Positions 35,225-44,437 of a stretch of 64,000 nt of DNA are shown piece after piece; position 1 is the first letter of the stretch; each line of letters begins with the position of its first letter. A program made the translations under genes and the position numbers. The stretch comes from Candidatus Thiothrix sulfatifontis (GTDB lineage Bacteria > Pseudomonadota > Gammaproteobacteria > Thiotrichales > Thiotrichaceae), in contig CP094685.1 in NCBI GenBank assembly GCA_022828425.1, forward strand, positions 2,790,001-2,854,000. The letters run 5' to 3'. The notes beneath the pieces were generated by a model. That model searched no databases. It was not told the DNA's origin and saw only the letters and a list, made by a program, of their open reading frames with translations.

Positions 35225-36256
35225 TTAACGAATCGGTGGCGCGTACAAAATCCCGCCCTGATTCCACAACTTATTCAAGCCGCGATCCAATTTCAGTGGG
35301 GAGTTCTTACCGACGTTGCGCTCGAAGATTTCTCCGTAGTTACCCGTCGCCTTCAGCGCTCGGTACGCCCATCCCTTATCCAAGCCCAGCAATGCGCCCA
35401 TGTCTTCCGCCGTACCCAGAATACGCTGGATATTTGGATCATCGCTGGTTTTCTTTTCATCCAAATTCGTTTGGGTAAGCCCGTATTCTTCACCCTCAAT
35501 CAGCGCATTCAGCACCCACTTGCTGATCGCAAAAAACTCATCATCGCCACGCCGTACCAGCGGCCCCAGCGGTTCTTTGGAAATGATTTCCGGCAAGATC
35601 ATGTGTTCATCGGGATTTTTCGCAATGGTACGTTCCGCCGCCAAACCCGACGCATCCGTGGTATACGCCTCGCAACGCCCGCTGTGATAAGCACCTGTTG
35701 CCGCTTCGTTCTTCTCAAACACCAGCGGTTTAATGTCCAGCTTATTGGCGCGGGCAAAATCGGTCAGGTTCTTTTCAGTCGTCGTGCCGGACTGGACGCA
35801 CACTGTCGCGCCATTCAAATCTTTCGCACTGGCGACTTTCAGCTCCTTTTTCACCATGAAACCTTGCCCGTCGTAATAAATCGTGCCGACGAAATTCGCC
35901 CCCAGCGACGCATCACGGGTCAACGTCCAGGTCGTATTGCGTGACAGTATGTCGATTTCACCCGATTGCAACGCAGTGAAACGCTGTTGCGCATTCAACG
36001 GCACGTATTTCACTTTACTGGAATCACTAAGAATGGCGGCGGCTAAGGCTTTGCAGTAATCCACATCCATCCCGCTCCACTTGCCTTCGCTATCGGCAGC
36101 GGAAAAACCTGCCAGCGCCACATTCACGCCGCACACCAGTTGCCCGCGTGATTTAATGGTATCGAGGGTTTTACCCGCCTGGGCAGGCAAGCTAACGACG
36201 CCAGTGGCACACAGGGCAACACCTGCGAGGGTGCGGGAAAAGGTGTTTTTTAACAT
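35225..36256 (-). CDS. aapJ: General amino-acid ABC transporter, periplasmic binding protein AapJ
   Basis: A 343-residue substrate-binding protein with a signal peptide (TLAGVALCATGVVSLPAQA) and AapJ-type motifs: LDTIKSRGQLVCGVN, GFSAADSEGKWSGMDVDYCKALAAA, RNTTWTLTRD, CVQSGTTTEKNL and GVL-like end motifs (LDKGWAYRALKATGNYGEIFERN). It captures polar amino acids for AapQM/P. It begins 14 bases after lnt, so it may share the upstream transcript. In E. coli the glutamate/aspartate transporter gltIJKL lies at the same place. Confidence 0.94.
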   Translation of the reverse strand: MLKNTFSRTLAGVALCATGVVSLPAQAGKTLDTIKSRGQLVCGVNVALAGFSAADSEGKWSGMDVDYCKALAAAILSDSSKVKYVPLNAQQRFTALQSGEIDILSRNTTWTLTRDASLGANFVGTIYYDGQGFMVKKELKVASAKDLNGATVCVQSGTTTEKNLTDFARANKLDIKPLVFEKNEAATGAYHSGRCEAYTTDASGLAAERTIAKNPDEHMILPEIISKEPLGPLVRRGDDEFFAISKWVLNALIEGEEYGLTQTNLDEKKTSDDPNIQRILGTAEDMGALLGLDKGWAYRALKATGNYGEIFERNVGKNSPLKLDRGLNKLWNQGGILYAPPIR

Positions 36257-36270
36257 GGGTATTCCTTATC

Positions 36271-37827
36271 TTAATCAAACTTGCCGCGTCTCATCAGCAG
36301 CGCAATACCCAGCAGTATAAACATCAATGGAATAATCAGCCAGTTACCCACACGCACATACGGCGTTGCACCTTGCATCGGGGTCGCATAACCGCTAATC
36401 ACTGTCGCTATTTGCGGCGCTGCGGTGGCGGTCACGTTACCTTTGTCATCAATAATCGCACTGACCCCGTTATTGGTGGCGCGTAATAGGTAACGCCCGG
36501 TTTCCAACGCCCGCATCCGCGCAATTTCAGCGTGTTGTGCCGGTTCAATCGAGCCGGTAAACCAGCCATCGTTACTGACGTTTACCAACATGGTCGCTTC
36601 TGGCAATCCTGCAATCATTTCTTCCGCATACGCATCTTCGTAACACACCGACAGGCGCATCGGCTGACCCGCTACCATCAGGGTATTCGTGCCTTTCCAC
36701 GCTGTCACATTGTCATACGGCAAACGAATAATCTGTTCCAAAAACCGCAGGTATTTCAGCAAAGGAATGTATTCGCTGAATGGCACAAGGTGTTGCTTCG
36801 CATACACATGTTCGCCGGTATTGACGGAAACTTCCACATCGCGTTCGCCGCCCACTGTCATCACCGCGTTGTACACCGCTTCGGTTTCCCGGTTGACGTG
36901 AAAACCACCGACCAATACATCAGCTTTCGCTTCACGCGCCCAATCCTGTAACGGCAACATCACATCCATGGACTGCGGAAAAAAATCAGCGAGCGCCGTT
37001 TCCGGCCAAATCACCACATGCGAAGATTCAACATTAGGGTATTTATCCCCATCCATTAAATTCAAATACGCTTGAATATTATCATTGCGGAATTCACGTG
37101 ACCACTTGGTCAATTGATCAACATTTCCTTGCAACATACTGACAAACAGAGGTTCGCCAGCGGGTTCTGTCCAACGCACCTGCCCTAAGCCAAAACCGCC
37201 TGCCGCCGTCACCACGGCTAATACACCGGCAATAATCCGTTCACGCGGCGTGCCTATCGCCAATAAAACCAATAAACCAGCCCCCAAAGCGACCAACCAA
37301 CTGACGCCTAGCACCCCCATAATCGGTGCATAATGTGCCAGCCAAGTATCAATCTGACTGTTACCCAGTTGCAACCACGGAAACCCCGTCAAAAACCAAC
37401 CGCGAAACCACTCGTTCAATACCCAAATAGCCGGAAACGCTACCAACAAACGCACGGCCTGCGGCAAACGCGTGGTATATCCCGCCAACCAGCCGAACAC
37501 CAGCAAAAACAGCGCCATAATCACCACAAAAATGGCGACCATGAAGGCTGCAATAAAGGAATTTGCGCCGCCAAAAAAGTGGATGCTGACATAAATCCAG
37601 TGCGCACCGCCCGCAAACATCCCCACCCCGAAAGTCCAAGCCAAGCGCAACCGTTGCTTAGTTGGCATCGGTTTCAGATTCAGCCAAAACAATACAGCGG
37701 GGGCAAAAAAGGCAAATACACGCCACTCCAGCGGCGCAAATGACAGCGCCATGGACGCACCTGCCAGCAGAGCCAGCAGGTAATCGGACAGCGAAAGGGA
37801 GTCGTTGGGATTACGGAAAGACAACAT
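36271..37827 (-). CDS. lnt: Apolipoprotein N-acyltransferase
   Basis: A 518-residue inner-membrane enzyme that adds the third acyl chain to the N-terminal Cys of lipoproteins. Six or so N-terminal membrane helices precede the nitrilase-like periplasmic domain. Catalytic residues are in VVIWPETALADF (Glu), the segment after VGGFHVN up to the following Lys-containing loop (VYAKQHLVPFSEY), and LSVCYEDAYAEE (Cys). A last helix ends in RRGKFD. It completes the conserved phoH-ybeY-corC-lnt set. Confidence 0.94.
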   Translation of the reverse strand: MLSFRNPNDSLSLSDYLLALLAGASMALSFAPLEWRVFAFFAPAVLFWLNLKPMPTKQRLRLAWTFGVGMFAGGAHWIYVSIHFFGGANSFIAAFMVAIFVVIMALFLLVFGWLAGYTTRLPQAVRLLVAFPAIWVLNEWFRGWFLTGFPWLQLGNSQIDTWLAHYAPIMGVLGVSWLVALGAGLLVLLAIGTPRERIIAGVLAVVTAAGGFGLGQVRWTEPAGEPLFVSMLQGNVDQLTKWSREFRNDNIQAYLNLMDGDKYPNVESSHVVIWPETALADFFPQSMDVMLPLQDWAREAKADVLVGGFHVNRETEAVYNAVMTVGGERDVEVSVNTGEHVYAKQHLVPFSEYIPLLKYLRFLEQIIRLPYDNVTAWKGTNTLMVAGQPMRLSVCYEDAYAEEMIAGLPEATMLVNVSNDGWFTGSIEPAQHAEIARMRALETGRYLLRATNNGVSAIIDDKGNVTATAAPQIATVISGYATPMQGATPYVRVGNWLIIPLMFILLGIALLMRRGKFD

Positions 37828-37862
37828 AATCAGAATATCCAGCGCAACAAAATGTGAGCGGA

Positions 37863-38735
37863 TTATAGCGCAGGCATTTGCTCAGAACATGAATTTTCGG
37901 TGTGAGGCAACACTTCCATCTGTAAAATACGCCGCGAATCGCTGAGCAACACCCGAAACAACCAGCCCATCAACACCACTTCCTCACCTTGACGTGGAAT
38001 TTTGCCAAATTCATGAATCACAATGCCCGCAATCGTATCGAACGCTTCAGTATCAAATGTTGTGCCGACGGTCTCGTTGAATTCATCAATCGGGGTCATG
38101 GCTTCCACAATGAAACGTCCGTCGTCTTGCGGTTGTATGTTGGTGGAAACGTCTTCCTCATCGTCGTGCTCATCATCGATTTCACCGACAATTTGCTCCA
38201 ACACGTCTTCAAACGTTACCAGCCCGGAAATACCGGCGTACTCATCAATCACCACCGCCATGTGGTTGCGGGTTTTACGAAATTCAGTGAGTAATCGATT
38301 CAAGCGTTGGCTTTCGGGAACAATTAAGGCAGGACGAATAATATCGTCAATTTTAAATTCTTGTTCGCGCCCACTGTATTTGAGTAAATCTTTTGCCAGC
38401 AGCACCCCCACCAAATCATCACGGTCTTCATCCACCACGGGATAGCGCGAATGTTCGGTTGCGGCAATACGAGCAAGAATTTCAGTAAAATTATTTTCGT
38501 GGTAAATGAAATTGATTTGGGAACGTGGCACCATAATATCGCGTACTTGGAGCGCACCAAATTCCAGCACGCCTTGCAACATCCCCACCGTTTCCCCCGG
38601 CAGGAGGTTTTTTTCGTTAGCCCGTTGTAAATCGTCCATCAAATCTTCCCGACTTTGGGAAGTAAGATCGAGTTTGTTAATTAACCATTGTTTCCATCGC
38701 GGTCGAGGTCGCGAGTCACCTATGTCAGTTTTCAT
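37863..38735 (-). CDS. corC: CorC/HlyC-family CBS-domain protein (YbeX)
   Basis: A 290-residue cytoplasmic protein without membrane helices. Two CBS domains (VRDIMVPRSQINFIYHENN and the region up to RNHMAVVIDEYAGISGLVTFEDVLEQIVGEIDDEHD) are followed by a CorC_HlyC domain (VGTTFDTEAFDTIAGIVIHEFGKIPRQGEEV). It is linked to Mg/Co handling and ribosome homeostasis in E. coli. It is 14 bases downstream of ybeY. Confidence 0.93.
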   Translation of the reverse strand: MKTDIGDSRPRPRWKQWLINKLDLTSQSREDLMDDLQRANEKNLLPGETVGMLQGVLEFGALQVRDIMVPRSQINFIYHENNFTEILARIAATEHSRYPVVDEDRDDLVGVLLAKDLLKYSGREQEFKIDDIIRPALIVPESQRLNRLLTEFRKTRNHMAVVIDEYAGISGLVTFEDVLEQIVGEIDDEHDDEEDVSTNIQPQDDGRFIVEAMTPIDEFNETVGTTFDTEAFDTIAGIVIHEFGKIPRQGEEVVLMGWLFRVLLSDSRRILQMEVLPHTENSCSEQMPAL

Positions 38736-38749
38736 TGGTCCTCTGGGGA

Positions 38750-39208
38750 TTAGTGATAAGGGTCGGGAAAGCCGAGTTTCAGCAGCAAAGCGGTTTCTAA
38801 ACTTTCCATCTCTTCTGCTTCGGTGTCCGTTATATGGTCATAACCTTGTAAATGCAACAAGCCATGTATCAGCAAATGCGCCCAATGTTGGGTAACGGTT
38901 TTGCCCTGTTCGGTGGCTTCACGCTCGACCACCGGCAGACAAATGACGAGATCACCGAGGTATTCGATGTCATCGTCATCCTCTGGAATCGAGGGCGCAT
39001 CGTAAGGAAACGACAATACGTTCGTCGGGTAGTCTTTGTCCCGGTAAGCGCGATTGAGTTCCTGACTTTCGGCCTCATTGACGATGCGTACCACCACACC
39101 GGCTTCGGCTTCTTCGTGCCATGCCGCTTGCGCCCAGCGTGACAAATCGGCTTCGGCAGGAACCGTCGCGTAAGCTTCCGGGTTTTGAATATCGAGTTCC
39201 AAGCTCAT
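38750..39208 (-). CDS. ybeY: Endoribonuclease YbeY
   Basis: A 152-residue zinc-dependent RNase involved in 16S rRNA maturation and ribosome quality control. The metal site is [15 protein letters not shown] (HGxxHxxGxDH type). [18 protein letters not shown] is the other signature. The start overlaps the phoH stop by four bases, so translation is coupled. Confidence 0.96.
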   Translation of the reverse strand: MSLELDIQNPEAYATVPAEADLSRWAQAAWHEEAEAGVVVRIVNEAESQELNRAYRDKDYPTNVLSFPYDAPSIPEDDDDIEYLGDLVICLPVVEREATEQGKTVTQHWAHLLIHGLLHLQGYDHITDTEAEEMESLETALLLKLGFPDPYH

Positions 39209-40215
39209 GAGGCGCGATTCCGCTCAAAACCCTCATACGCTGCCACAATTTTTTGCACCAGTTTGTGTCGCACCACGTCACGCCCGCTGAACCAGTTAAA
39301 GCTGATGCCTTTAACATCTTCAAGAATTTCAGCCGCTTGGCGCAAGCCGGACGTTTGATGGCGCGGCAAGTCAATCTGGGTAATATCACCCGTAATCACA
39401 GCGGAAGAGCCAAACCCTAAGCGGGTCAGGAACATTTTCATTTGTTCCGTGGTGGTATTTTGCGCTTCATCCAGCAAGATAAACGCATCATTCAAAGTAC
39501 GCCCGCGCATGTAAGCCAACGGCGCGACTTCAATGACATTGCGCTCAATCAGCTTATTGACTTTTTCGACGCCTATCATTTCGTACAAAGCGTCATACAT
39601 GGGGCGCAAATACGGGTCAATTTTTTGTGATAAATCACCCGGCAAGAAACCCAACCGTTCCCCCGCTTCCACCGCTGGACGTACCAGCACCAAACGCCGC
39701 ACTTCGTCACGCTCCAACGCTTCGACCGCGCACGCCACTGCCAGCCAAGTTTTGCCGGTACCCGCAGGGCCAATACCAAACGTGACATCGTGGGTGCGGA
39801 TATTTTGGATGTACTGACTTTGCGCTGAACCTTTGGGTTTGATGTAACCGCGCTTGGTGCGAATGCGTACATCGTCGCCAGTATTGGCTTGCACCTTGTC
39901 GAGATTGGCTTCTTGCAGAAACAGATGGATGCTTTCCGGGCTGAGAACGGTTTCAACCGTTTCACGATAAAGGTCGTGCAATAGGTTGATGGTTAATTGT
40001 GTGGTCAGCGGGGTTCCGGTAATCTGAAACAAATTGCCACGATTGCTCAGTTCAACGCCGAGACGGTGCTCTAGCTGACGCAGATGTTGGTCAAATTGAC
40101 CACACAAGTTCATTAAACGCTCGGTATTGGCAGGTTCAAGCTCGAACTGAACGGTGTGCCTGTCACTTTCCGTTGCAGCAGTAGTTGTAGTAGTCAAGAA
40201 GGCCGTGAATTCCAT
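39205..40215 (-). CDS. ybeZ: PhoH-family ATPase (YbeZ)
   Basis: A 336-residue RNA-binding ATPase/helicase-like protein. Walker A is [12 protein letters not shown], Walker B is [13 protein letters not shown], and [21 protein letters not shown] is a family motif. An N-terminal extension contains a threonine-rich run ([12 protein letters not shown]). It works with YbeY in rRNA processing. It is the first gene of the ten-gene minus-strand run. Despite the name PhoH there is no sign that it belongs to the Pho sites at 55-56 kb. Confidence 0.94.
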   Translation of the reverse strand: MEFTAFLTTTTTAATESDRHTVQFELEPANTERLMNLCGQFDQHLRQLEHRLGVELSNRGNLFQITGTPLTTQLTINLLHDLYRETVETVLSPESIHLFLQEANLDKVQANTGDDVRIRTKRGYIKPKGSAQSQYIQNIRTHDVTFGIGPAGTGKTWLAVACAVEALERDEVRRLVLVRPAVEAGERLGFLPGDLSQKIDPYLRPMYDALYEMIGVEKVNKLIERNVIEVAPLAYMRGRTLNDAFILLDEAQNTTTEQMKMFLTRLGFGSSAVITGDITQIDLPRHQTSGLRQAAEILEDVKGISFNWFSGRDVVRHKLVQKIVAAYEGFERNRAS

Positions 40216-40362
40216 AGAGATAATAAAGAAAGTATAGCCATAGCCTTATCTAGGTTCAACCGTTCCGACAAATGGTAGGGTAATCATGGGCAAGCTTATG
40301 ATATTATTTTAGTCAAATAGAATAGATTAAAATAATACAATGCACATCCGGGGGAAACGACC

Positions 40363-41505
40363 GTGCAAGTTACATTAAGCTTTTTTACACAGGCGACAGG
40401 TTGGTACAAACCCTTGCCTGAAGTTGATTCACCCCAAACATTGGTGCTGATATTTAGCCCTCCCGATAGCAAACAGTATCAAACCGCTATAAAACAGTTA
40501 CATGATCATTATCCGCTGTCAGTGATCGCAGGTTGTTCCACCATTGCCGGTATTTTCAATGAGCATCTGCTTGAAAACGCCTTGGTGGTAGGCGTTATTC
40601 GCTTTAAGACGACGCGCCTAGCCTTTGCCAGTGCTGAATTGCCGCATATAGACCACTCTTTTCAAGCGGGTCAGCAAATTGCCACTGACCTAAATGCACC
40701 GGATCTTAAAGGTATTTTCGTTCTGACCGATGGTCTTAACACCAATGGCAGCGAATTAATTCGTGGCTTGGCTTCGGTTGTTGATGAAGCCAACGTTACC
40801 ATCGTCGGTGGCTTAGCCAGTGACAATATGCAGTTTTTATCCACATGGATCTTGTACCAAGGGCAAGCTACCTCAATGCGTGTTTCTGGCGTTGGTTTTT
40901 ATGGCAAAGAACTGGTCTTTACCAGCTACGCACGTGACGGCTTCAAGCCTTTTGGCCCTGAGCGCATAATTACCCGCTCAGCAGGCAATACCTTGTATGA
41001 AATTGACGGTCGTCCTGCCCTACAGCTTTATAAAGAATACCTTGGGGGACACGCTGACAACCTACCCGCGACCGCCTTGCACTTCCCGTTGGCTATCTGG
41101 AACCACACCAAAGATCATTACGTGGTGCGTACCGTGGTGTCAATCAATGAAGCCGATAATAGCTTAGGGTTTGTAGCAGATATTCCACAGGGTTATAGCG
41201 CTCAATTGATGTATGGCAGTTTTGACAATTTGCTGGATGGTGCAGAAATAGCCTCGCGCAGCTTAGCCAATCGACTACCGCCCAAAACCCCTGTATTCGC
41301 GCTCACCATCAGTTGCTCAGGACGCAAGCTCATCATGGGCGATGATACTGATCAAGAATTGGAAGCCACGTTGGAGAACTTGCCCACGGGCAGTCAACAG
41401 CTTGGCTTTTACTCTTATGGTGAATTAGCGCCCACAGCATTCGGCGGGCATTGCTGCCTGCACAATGAAACCATGACCTTAACGGTGATGCATGAAGGAA
41501 GTTAA
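40363..41505 (+). CDS. FIST-domain sensor protein
   Basis: A 380-residue soluble protein with a FIST_N domain (VIAGCSTIAGIFNEHLLENALVVGV, GIFVLTDGLNTNGSEL, TIVGGLASDN) followed by a FIST_C domain (VFALTISCSGRKLIMGDD, LGFYSYGELAPTAFGGHCCLHNETMTL). FIST proteins are thought to bind small ligands such as amino acids and pass the signal to partner kinases. It starts with GTG, supported by GGGGGA seven bases before. The next gene's ATG overlaps its end by 14 bases, so sensor and kinase are translated together. Confidence 0.88.
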   Translation: MQVTLSFFTQATGWYKPLPEVDSPQTLVLIFSPPDSKQYQTAIKQLHDHYPLSVIAGCSTIAGIFNEHLLENALVVGVIRFKTTRLAFASAELPHIDHSFQAGQQIATDLNAPDLKGIFVLTDGLNTNGSELIRGLASVVDEANVTIVGGLASDNMQFLSTWILYQGQATSMRVSGVGFYGKELVFTSYARDGFKPFGPERIITRSAGNTLYEIDGRPALQLYKEYLGGHADNLPATALHFPLAIWNHTKDHYVVRTVVSINEADNSLGFVADIPQGYSAQLMYGSFDNLLDGAEIASRSLANRLPPKTPVFALTISCSGRKLIMGDDTDQELEATLENLPTGSQQLGFYSYGELAPTAFGGHCCLHNETMTLTVMHEGS

Positions 41506-43309
41506 ACCTCTCCACAAGCGCTTACAAAAACAATTAAAGCGCAGCGGCTTGCTCCAACACGGTTTGCCAGACGATCCAAACAAATGGCAGCATTTTCTGC
41601 ACCAGATCGATCTTTCCTACACTGGCACCAGCGACGCACAATATTTATTGGAACGTTCCTTGGAGGTATCGTCGCAGGAAATGCGCAAACTGTACGACGA
41701 TCTCAAAGCTGAAACCGAACAACGCATCGATGCCTTGCACAAATCCGAACAAAAAACCCGCTTCATGGCGAACATGAGTCATGAATTACGCACACCGATA
41801 CACGGTATTTTGGGTTCATTGGAAATCGTGAAAGACACGACACTGGATCCGCGTCAGAAATTATTTGTGGATACTGCGTATGCCTCCTGCGAAGTCATGC
41901 TGGATGTGATTAACAATATTTTGGATTTTTCCAAACTCAAAGCGGGCGGTATTGAGTTGGAAATTATCGAATTTTCCCCGCGCGAATTGGTAGAAAATAT
42001 CAGCAGCATTATGTCTACCATGGCGCAGGAGAAAAATCTCGAAGTTCAGTGCTACATTCCCGAAAACATCCCCGAACGTGTTAAAGGCGACCCGGCTCGC
42101 TTACGGCAAATGTTGATGAATCTGGTGGGCAATGCCGTCAAATTTACCGAACGCGGCGAAGTGTACACGGGCTTGGAATTGCTGGAAATCCGCAATGACA
42201 AAGCCTTGCTACGCTTTGAAGTTCGTGATACTGGCATTGGCATTCCGCTCGCTATGCAAAAAAGCGTGTTTGAATCGTTCGTACAAGTCGATGCTTCCAT
42301 CAACCGGCGTTACGGTGGCACCGGCTTGGGTTTGACGATTGTACGCGAATTCGCCGAAATGATGGGCGGGAGGCTTGGACTAGAAAGCGTTCCCGGTCAG
42401 GGCACCACGTTCTGGTTTGAAATCGCCTTCCCTGTCACCGAAAATCATGCATTCGGCAGCGCTCAGCACCACTTGGAAGGCCGCCGGATCTTGGTCGTGG
42501 ATGACAATGAAACCAATCGACGTATTCTGGAAAATTACCTGCAAGCTTGGAAAGCCGAAGCCATTATCGTCAGCAATGGGCATGATGCTTTGCACAAACT
42601 GGAAGAATCCATCACCCAACAACGACCAATCGACCTCATGTTGCTGGACTGGTTTATGCCGCAAATGGACGGTATCGCCCTAGCCAAAGCCATCCGCAGT
42701 GATAACCGCCATGAGCAAACCCCGATTGTGATGCTTACCTCTTACGGCATTTCACTAGAAAAACAACAACAAGCGGGCGTGCAGGCCGCCGTTACCAAAC
42801 CCGTGCGTTCCATCACTTTACGGGATGTATTGCTGGATACGTTACGGCGTCATGCGCTTGATCATCAATCCACATCAAAATCCACAACTGCGCCACCTTT
42901 CCCGAATATCGTCTTGAAATCAGTCGCATCGGTCGAGCCTGCGATTTTGTTAGCCGAAGACAACCCAGTCAACGCGCTGATCGCTGTCACCATGTTAGAA
43001 AAGCTCGATATTCACGTGGATCACGTCACCACCGGCAAATCGGCACTCAAAGCCCTGCGCAATCGCCCTTACCAACTGGTGCTGATGGATATCAATATGC
43101 CGGAAATGGATGGCTACACCGCGACCCGCTACATCCGCAAATGGGAAAAAGAGGGCATCATCAAGCAGCATATTCCGGTGATTGCCATGACTGCCAACGC
43201 ACTCAAAGGTGATCGCGAACGCTGCCTAAAAATGGGCATGGATGATTATTTGGCAAAACCCGTCAAACAAGACGAACTGCTCAAAGTTGTCGAGCAGTGG
43301 TTGAAATAA
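41492..43309 (+). CDS. Hybrid histidine kinase with two receiver domains
   Basis: A 605-residue cytoplasmic kinase. An N-terminal helical region leads to the H-box ANMSHELRTPIHGIL with His97. The ATPase domain has LMNLVGNAVKFTERGE, DTGIGIP and RYGGTGLGLTIVREF. Receiver 1 follows (ILVVDDNETNRR; Asp386 in LLDWFMPQMDG), then receiver 2 (ILLAEDNPVNA; Asp533 in LMDINMPEMDG; LAKPVK). There is no membrane helix or own sensor domain, so the FIST protein encoded just upstream is the likely sensor. No HPt or DNA-binding output is present in the protein, so phosphate must pass on elsewhere. Confidence 0.92.
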   Translation: MKEVKPLHKRLQKQLKRSGLLQHGLPDDPNKWQHFLHQIDLSYTGTSDAQYLLERSLEVSSQEMRKLYDDLKAETEQRIDALHKSEQKTRFMANMSHELRTPIHGILGSLEIVKDTTLDPRQKLFVDTAYASCEVMLDVINNILDFSKLKAGGIELEIIEFSPRELVENISSIMSTMAQEKNLEVQCYIPENIPERVKGDPARLRQMLMNLVGNAVKFTERGEVYTGLELLEIRNDKALLRFEVRDTGIGIPLAMQKSVFESFVQVDASINRRYGGTGLGLTIVREFAEMMGGRLGLESVPGQGTTFWFEIAFPVTENHAFGSAQHHLEGRRILVVDDNETNRRILENYLQAWKAEAIIVSNGHDALHKLEESITQQRPIDLMLLDWFMPQMDGIALAKAIRSDNRHEQTPIVMLTSYGISLEKQQQAGVQAAVTKPVRSITLRDVLLDTLRRHALDHQSTSKSTTAPPFPNIVLKSVASVEPAILLAEDNPVNALIAVTMLEKLDIHVDHVTTGKSALKALRNRPYQLVLMDINMPEMDGYTATRYIRKWEKEGIIKQHIPVIAMTANALKGDRERCLKMGMDDYLAKPVKQDELLKVVEQWLK

Positions 43310-43331
43310 GGGCGTACACGGTTTCGCCCTT
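43308..43331. terminator. Short hairpin between convergent genes, possible terminator
   Basis: AAGGGCG (43308-43314) and CGCCCTT (43325-43331) can pair across the gap between the hybrid kinase and murB, overlapping both stop regions. There is no strong T-run on either side, so termination would be weak or Rho-assisted. Confidence 0.4.
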
Positions 43332-44340
43332 AACGAATCACCCGTGGTTCAGGCTCTAAGGTAATCCCGAATTTATCCTGCACCGACGCAATAATCGCTT
43401 GGGCAAAATCCCACACCTCAGCGCCCGTGGCATTGCCGTGATTCACCAATACCAATGCATGTTTGGCGTAAGTACCGGCATCACCGCTGCGCTTGCCTTT
43501 CCAGCCGCATTGATCAATCAGCCAACCCGCTGATGTTTTCACCTGATCGTACTGCGGCCAACCCGGTATATCAGGAAATTGTGCTTTGAGTGCCACCCAT
43601 TGCGCTGTCGCAATCAACGGGTTCTTGAAAAAACTGCCAGCGTTACCGATTTCGGCGGGGTTAGGCAATTTGCTTTGACGAATCTGAATGATAGCGTCAC
43701 TAATCAAACGCGCATTTAAGGTTTTACCGTCCAATAATTCTTTGACCCCGGCATAATCAATTTTCCATTGCGGCTGACGCGGTAAACGGAATACCACAGC
43801 CACAATCAACCAGCGCTCCGGTTCTACCGATTTGAAATAGCTATCACGGTACGCAAAACGGCATTCTTCGGCACTAAAATCGCGGATTTCGGCGGTGCGC
43901 CAGTCCAAGGCTTGCACTTCATACACGTGGTCTTTCAGCTCGACGCCATACGCCCCAATGTTCTGCATTGGCGCAGCCCCGACGGTTCCCGGAATTAACG
44001 ATAAATTTTCCAGCCCTGCAAAGCCTTGTGCAATCGTCCATTGCACAAATTCGTGCCAGTTATTGCCCGCTCCGGCGCGTACATAATGGTAATTGTCGTC
44101 CTGCCCTAATACTTCCAAGGTTTCCAAGCGCACTTGCACCACTAAACCGGGGTAATCATTGACGAACAGCATATTGCTGCCGCCCCCCAGAAACAACAGG
44201 GGCAAATCCGGGTGTTCCTGTTGCCAAGCCATGAGCGTGCGCACCCCACTCAATGTATGCAAGGTACAGAAATAACGGGTTTTTGCCGCCAAGCCAAACG
44301 TATTGAGTGCTTGCAGGGAATAATTTTCGCGAATCTTCAT
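43330..44340 (-). CDS. murB: UDP-N-acetylenolpyruvoylglucosamine reductase
   Basis: A 336-residue FAD enzyme that makes UDP-N-acetylmuramic acid in peptidoglycan synthesis. NYSLQALNTFGLAAK, FLGGGSNMLF, GLENLSLIPGTVGAAPMQNIGAYG and GNAGSFFKNP (catalytic Ser) show a type I MurB. SAGWLIDQCGWKG and the terminal EPRVI complete the fold. The gene is isolated from other mur genes here. Confidence 0.95.
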   Translation of the reverse strand: MKIRENYSLQALNTFGLAAKTRYFCTLHTLSGVRTLMAWQQEHPDLPLLFLGGGSNMLFVNDYPGLVVQVRLETLEVLGQDDNYHYVRAGAGNNWHEFVQWTIAQGFAGLENLSLIPGTVGAAPMQNIGAYGVELKDHVYEVQALDWRTAEIRDFSAEECRFAYRDSYFKSVEPERWLIVAVVFRLPRQPQWKIDYAGVKELLDGKTLNARLISDAIIQIRQSKLPNPAEIGNAGSFFKNPLIATAQWVALKAQFPDIPGWPQYDQVKTSAGWLIDQCGWKGKRSGDAGTYAKHALVLVNHGNATGAEVWDFAQAIIASVQDKFGITLEPEPRVIR

Positions 44341-44386
44341 GAGGAAACCGCTTGTGTATCCGTTTGTTTATTAACAGTTCATAACG

Positions 44387-44412
44387 CAAAAAGGCCGGAA
44401 CAAATCCGGCCT
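44387..44412 (-). terminator. Rho-independent terminator of the cco operon
   Basis: Read on the minus strand, an 8-bp perfect stem (AGGCCGGA/TCCGGCCT, plus positions 44392-44399 and 44405-44412) is followed by TTTTTGCG. It lies 26 bases after the ccoP stop. Confidence 0.9.
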
Positions 44413-44437
44413 CTAGCGTACATGAAAACAGCTTGCC

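Noticed and set aside
39205-40215. PhoH-type gene as part of the phosphate regulon
   Set aside because: It belongs to the conserved ybeZ-ybeY-corC-lnt row and no Pho-box-like sequence was seen upstream.
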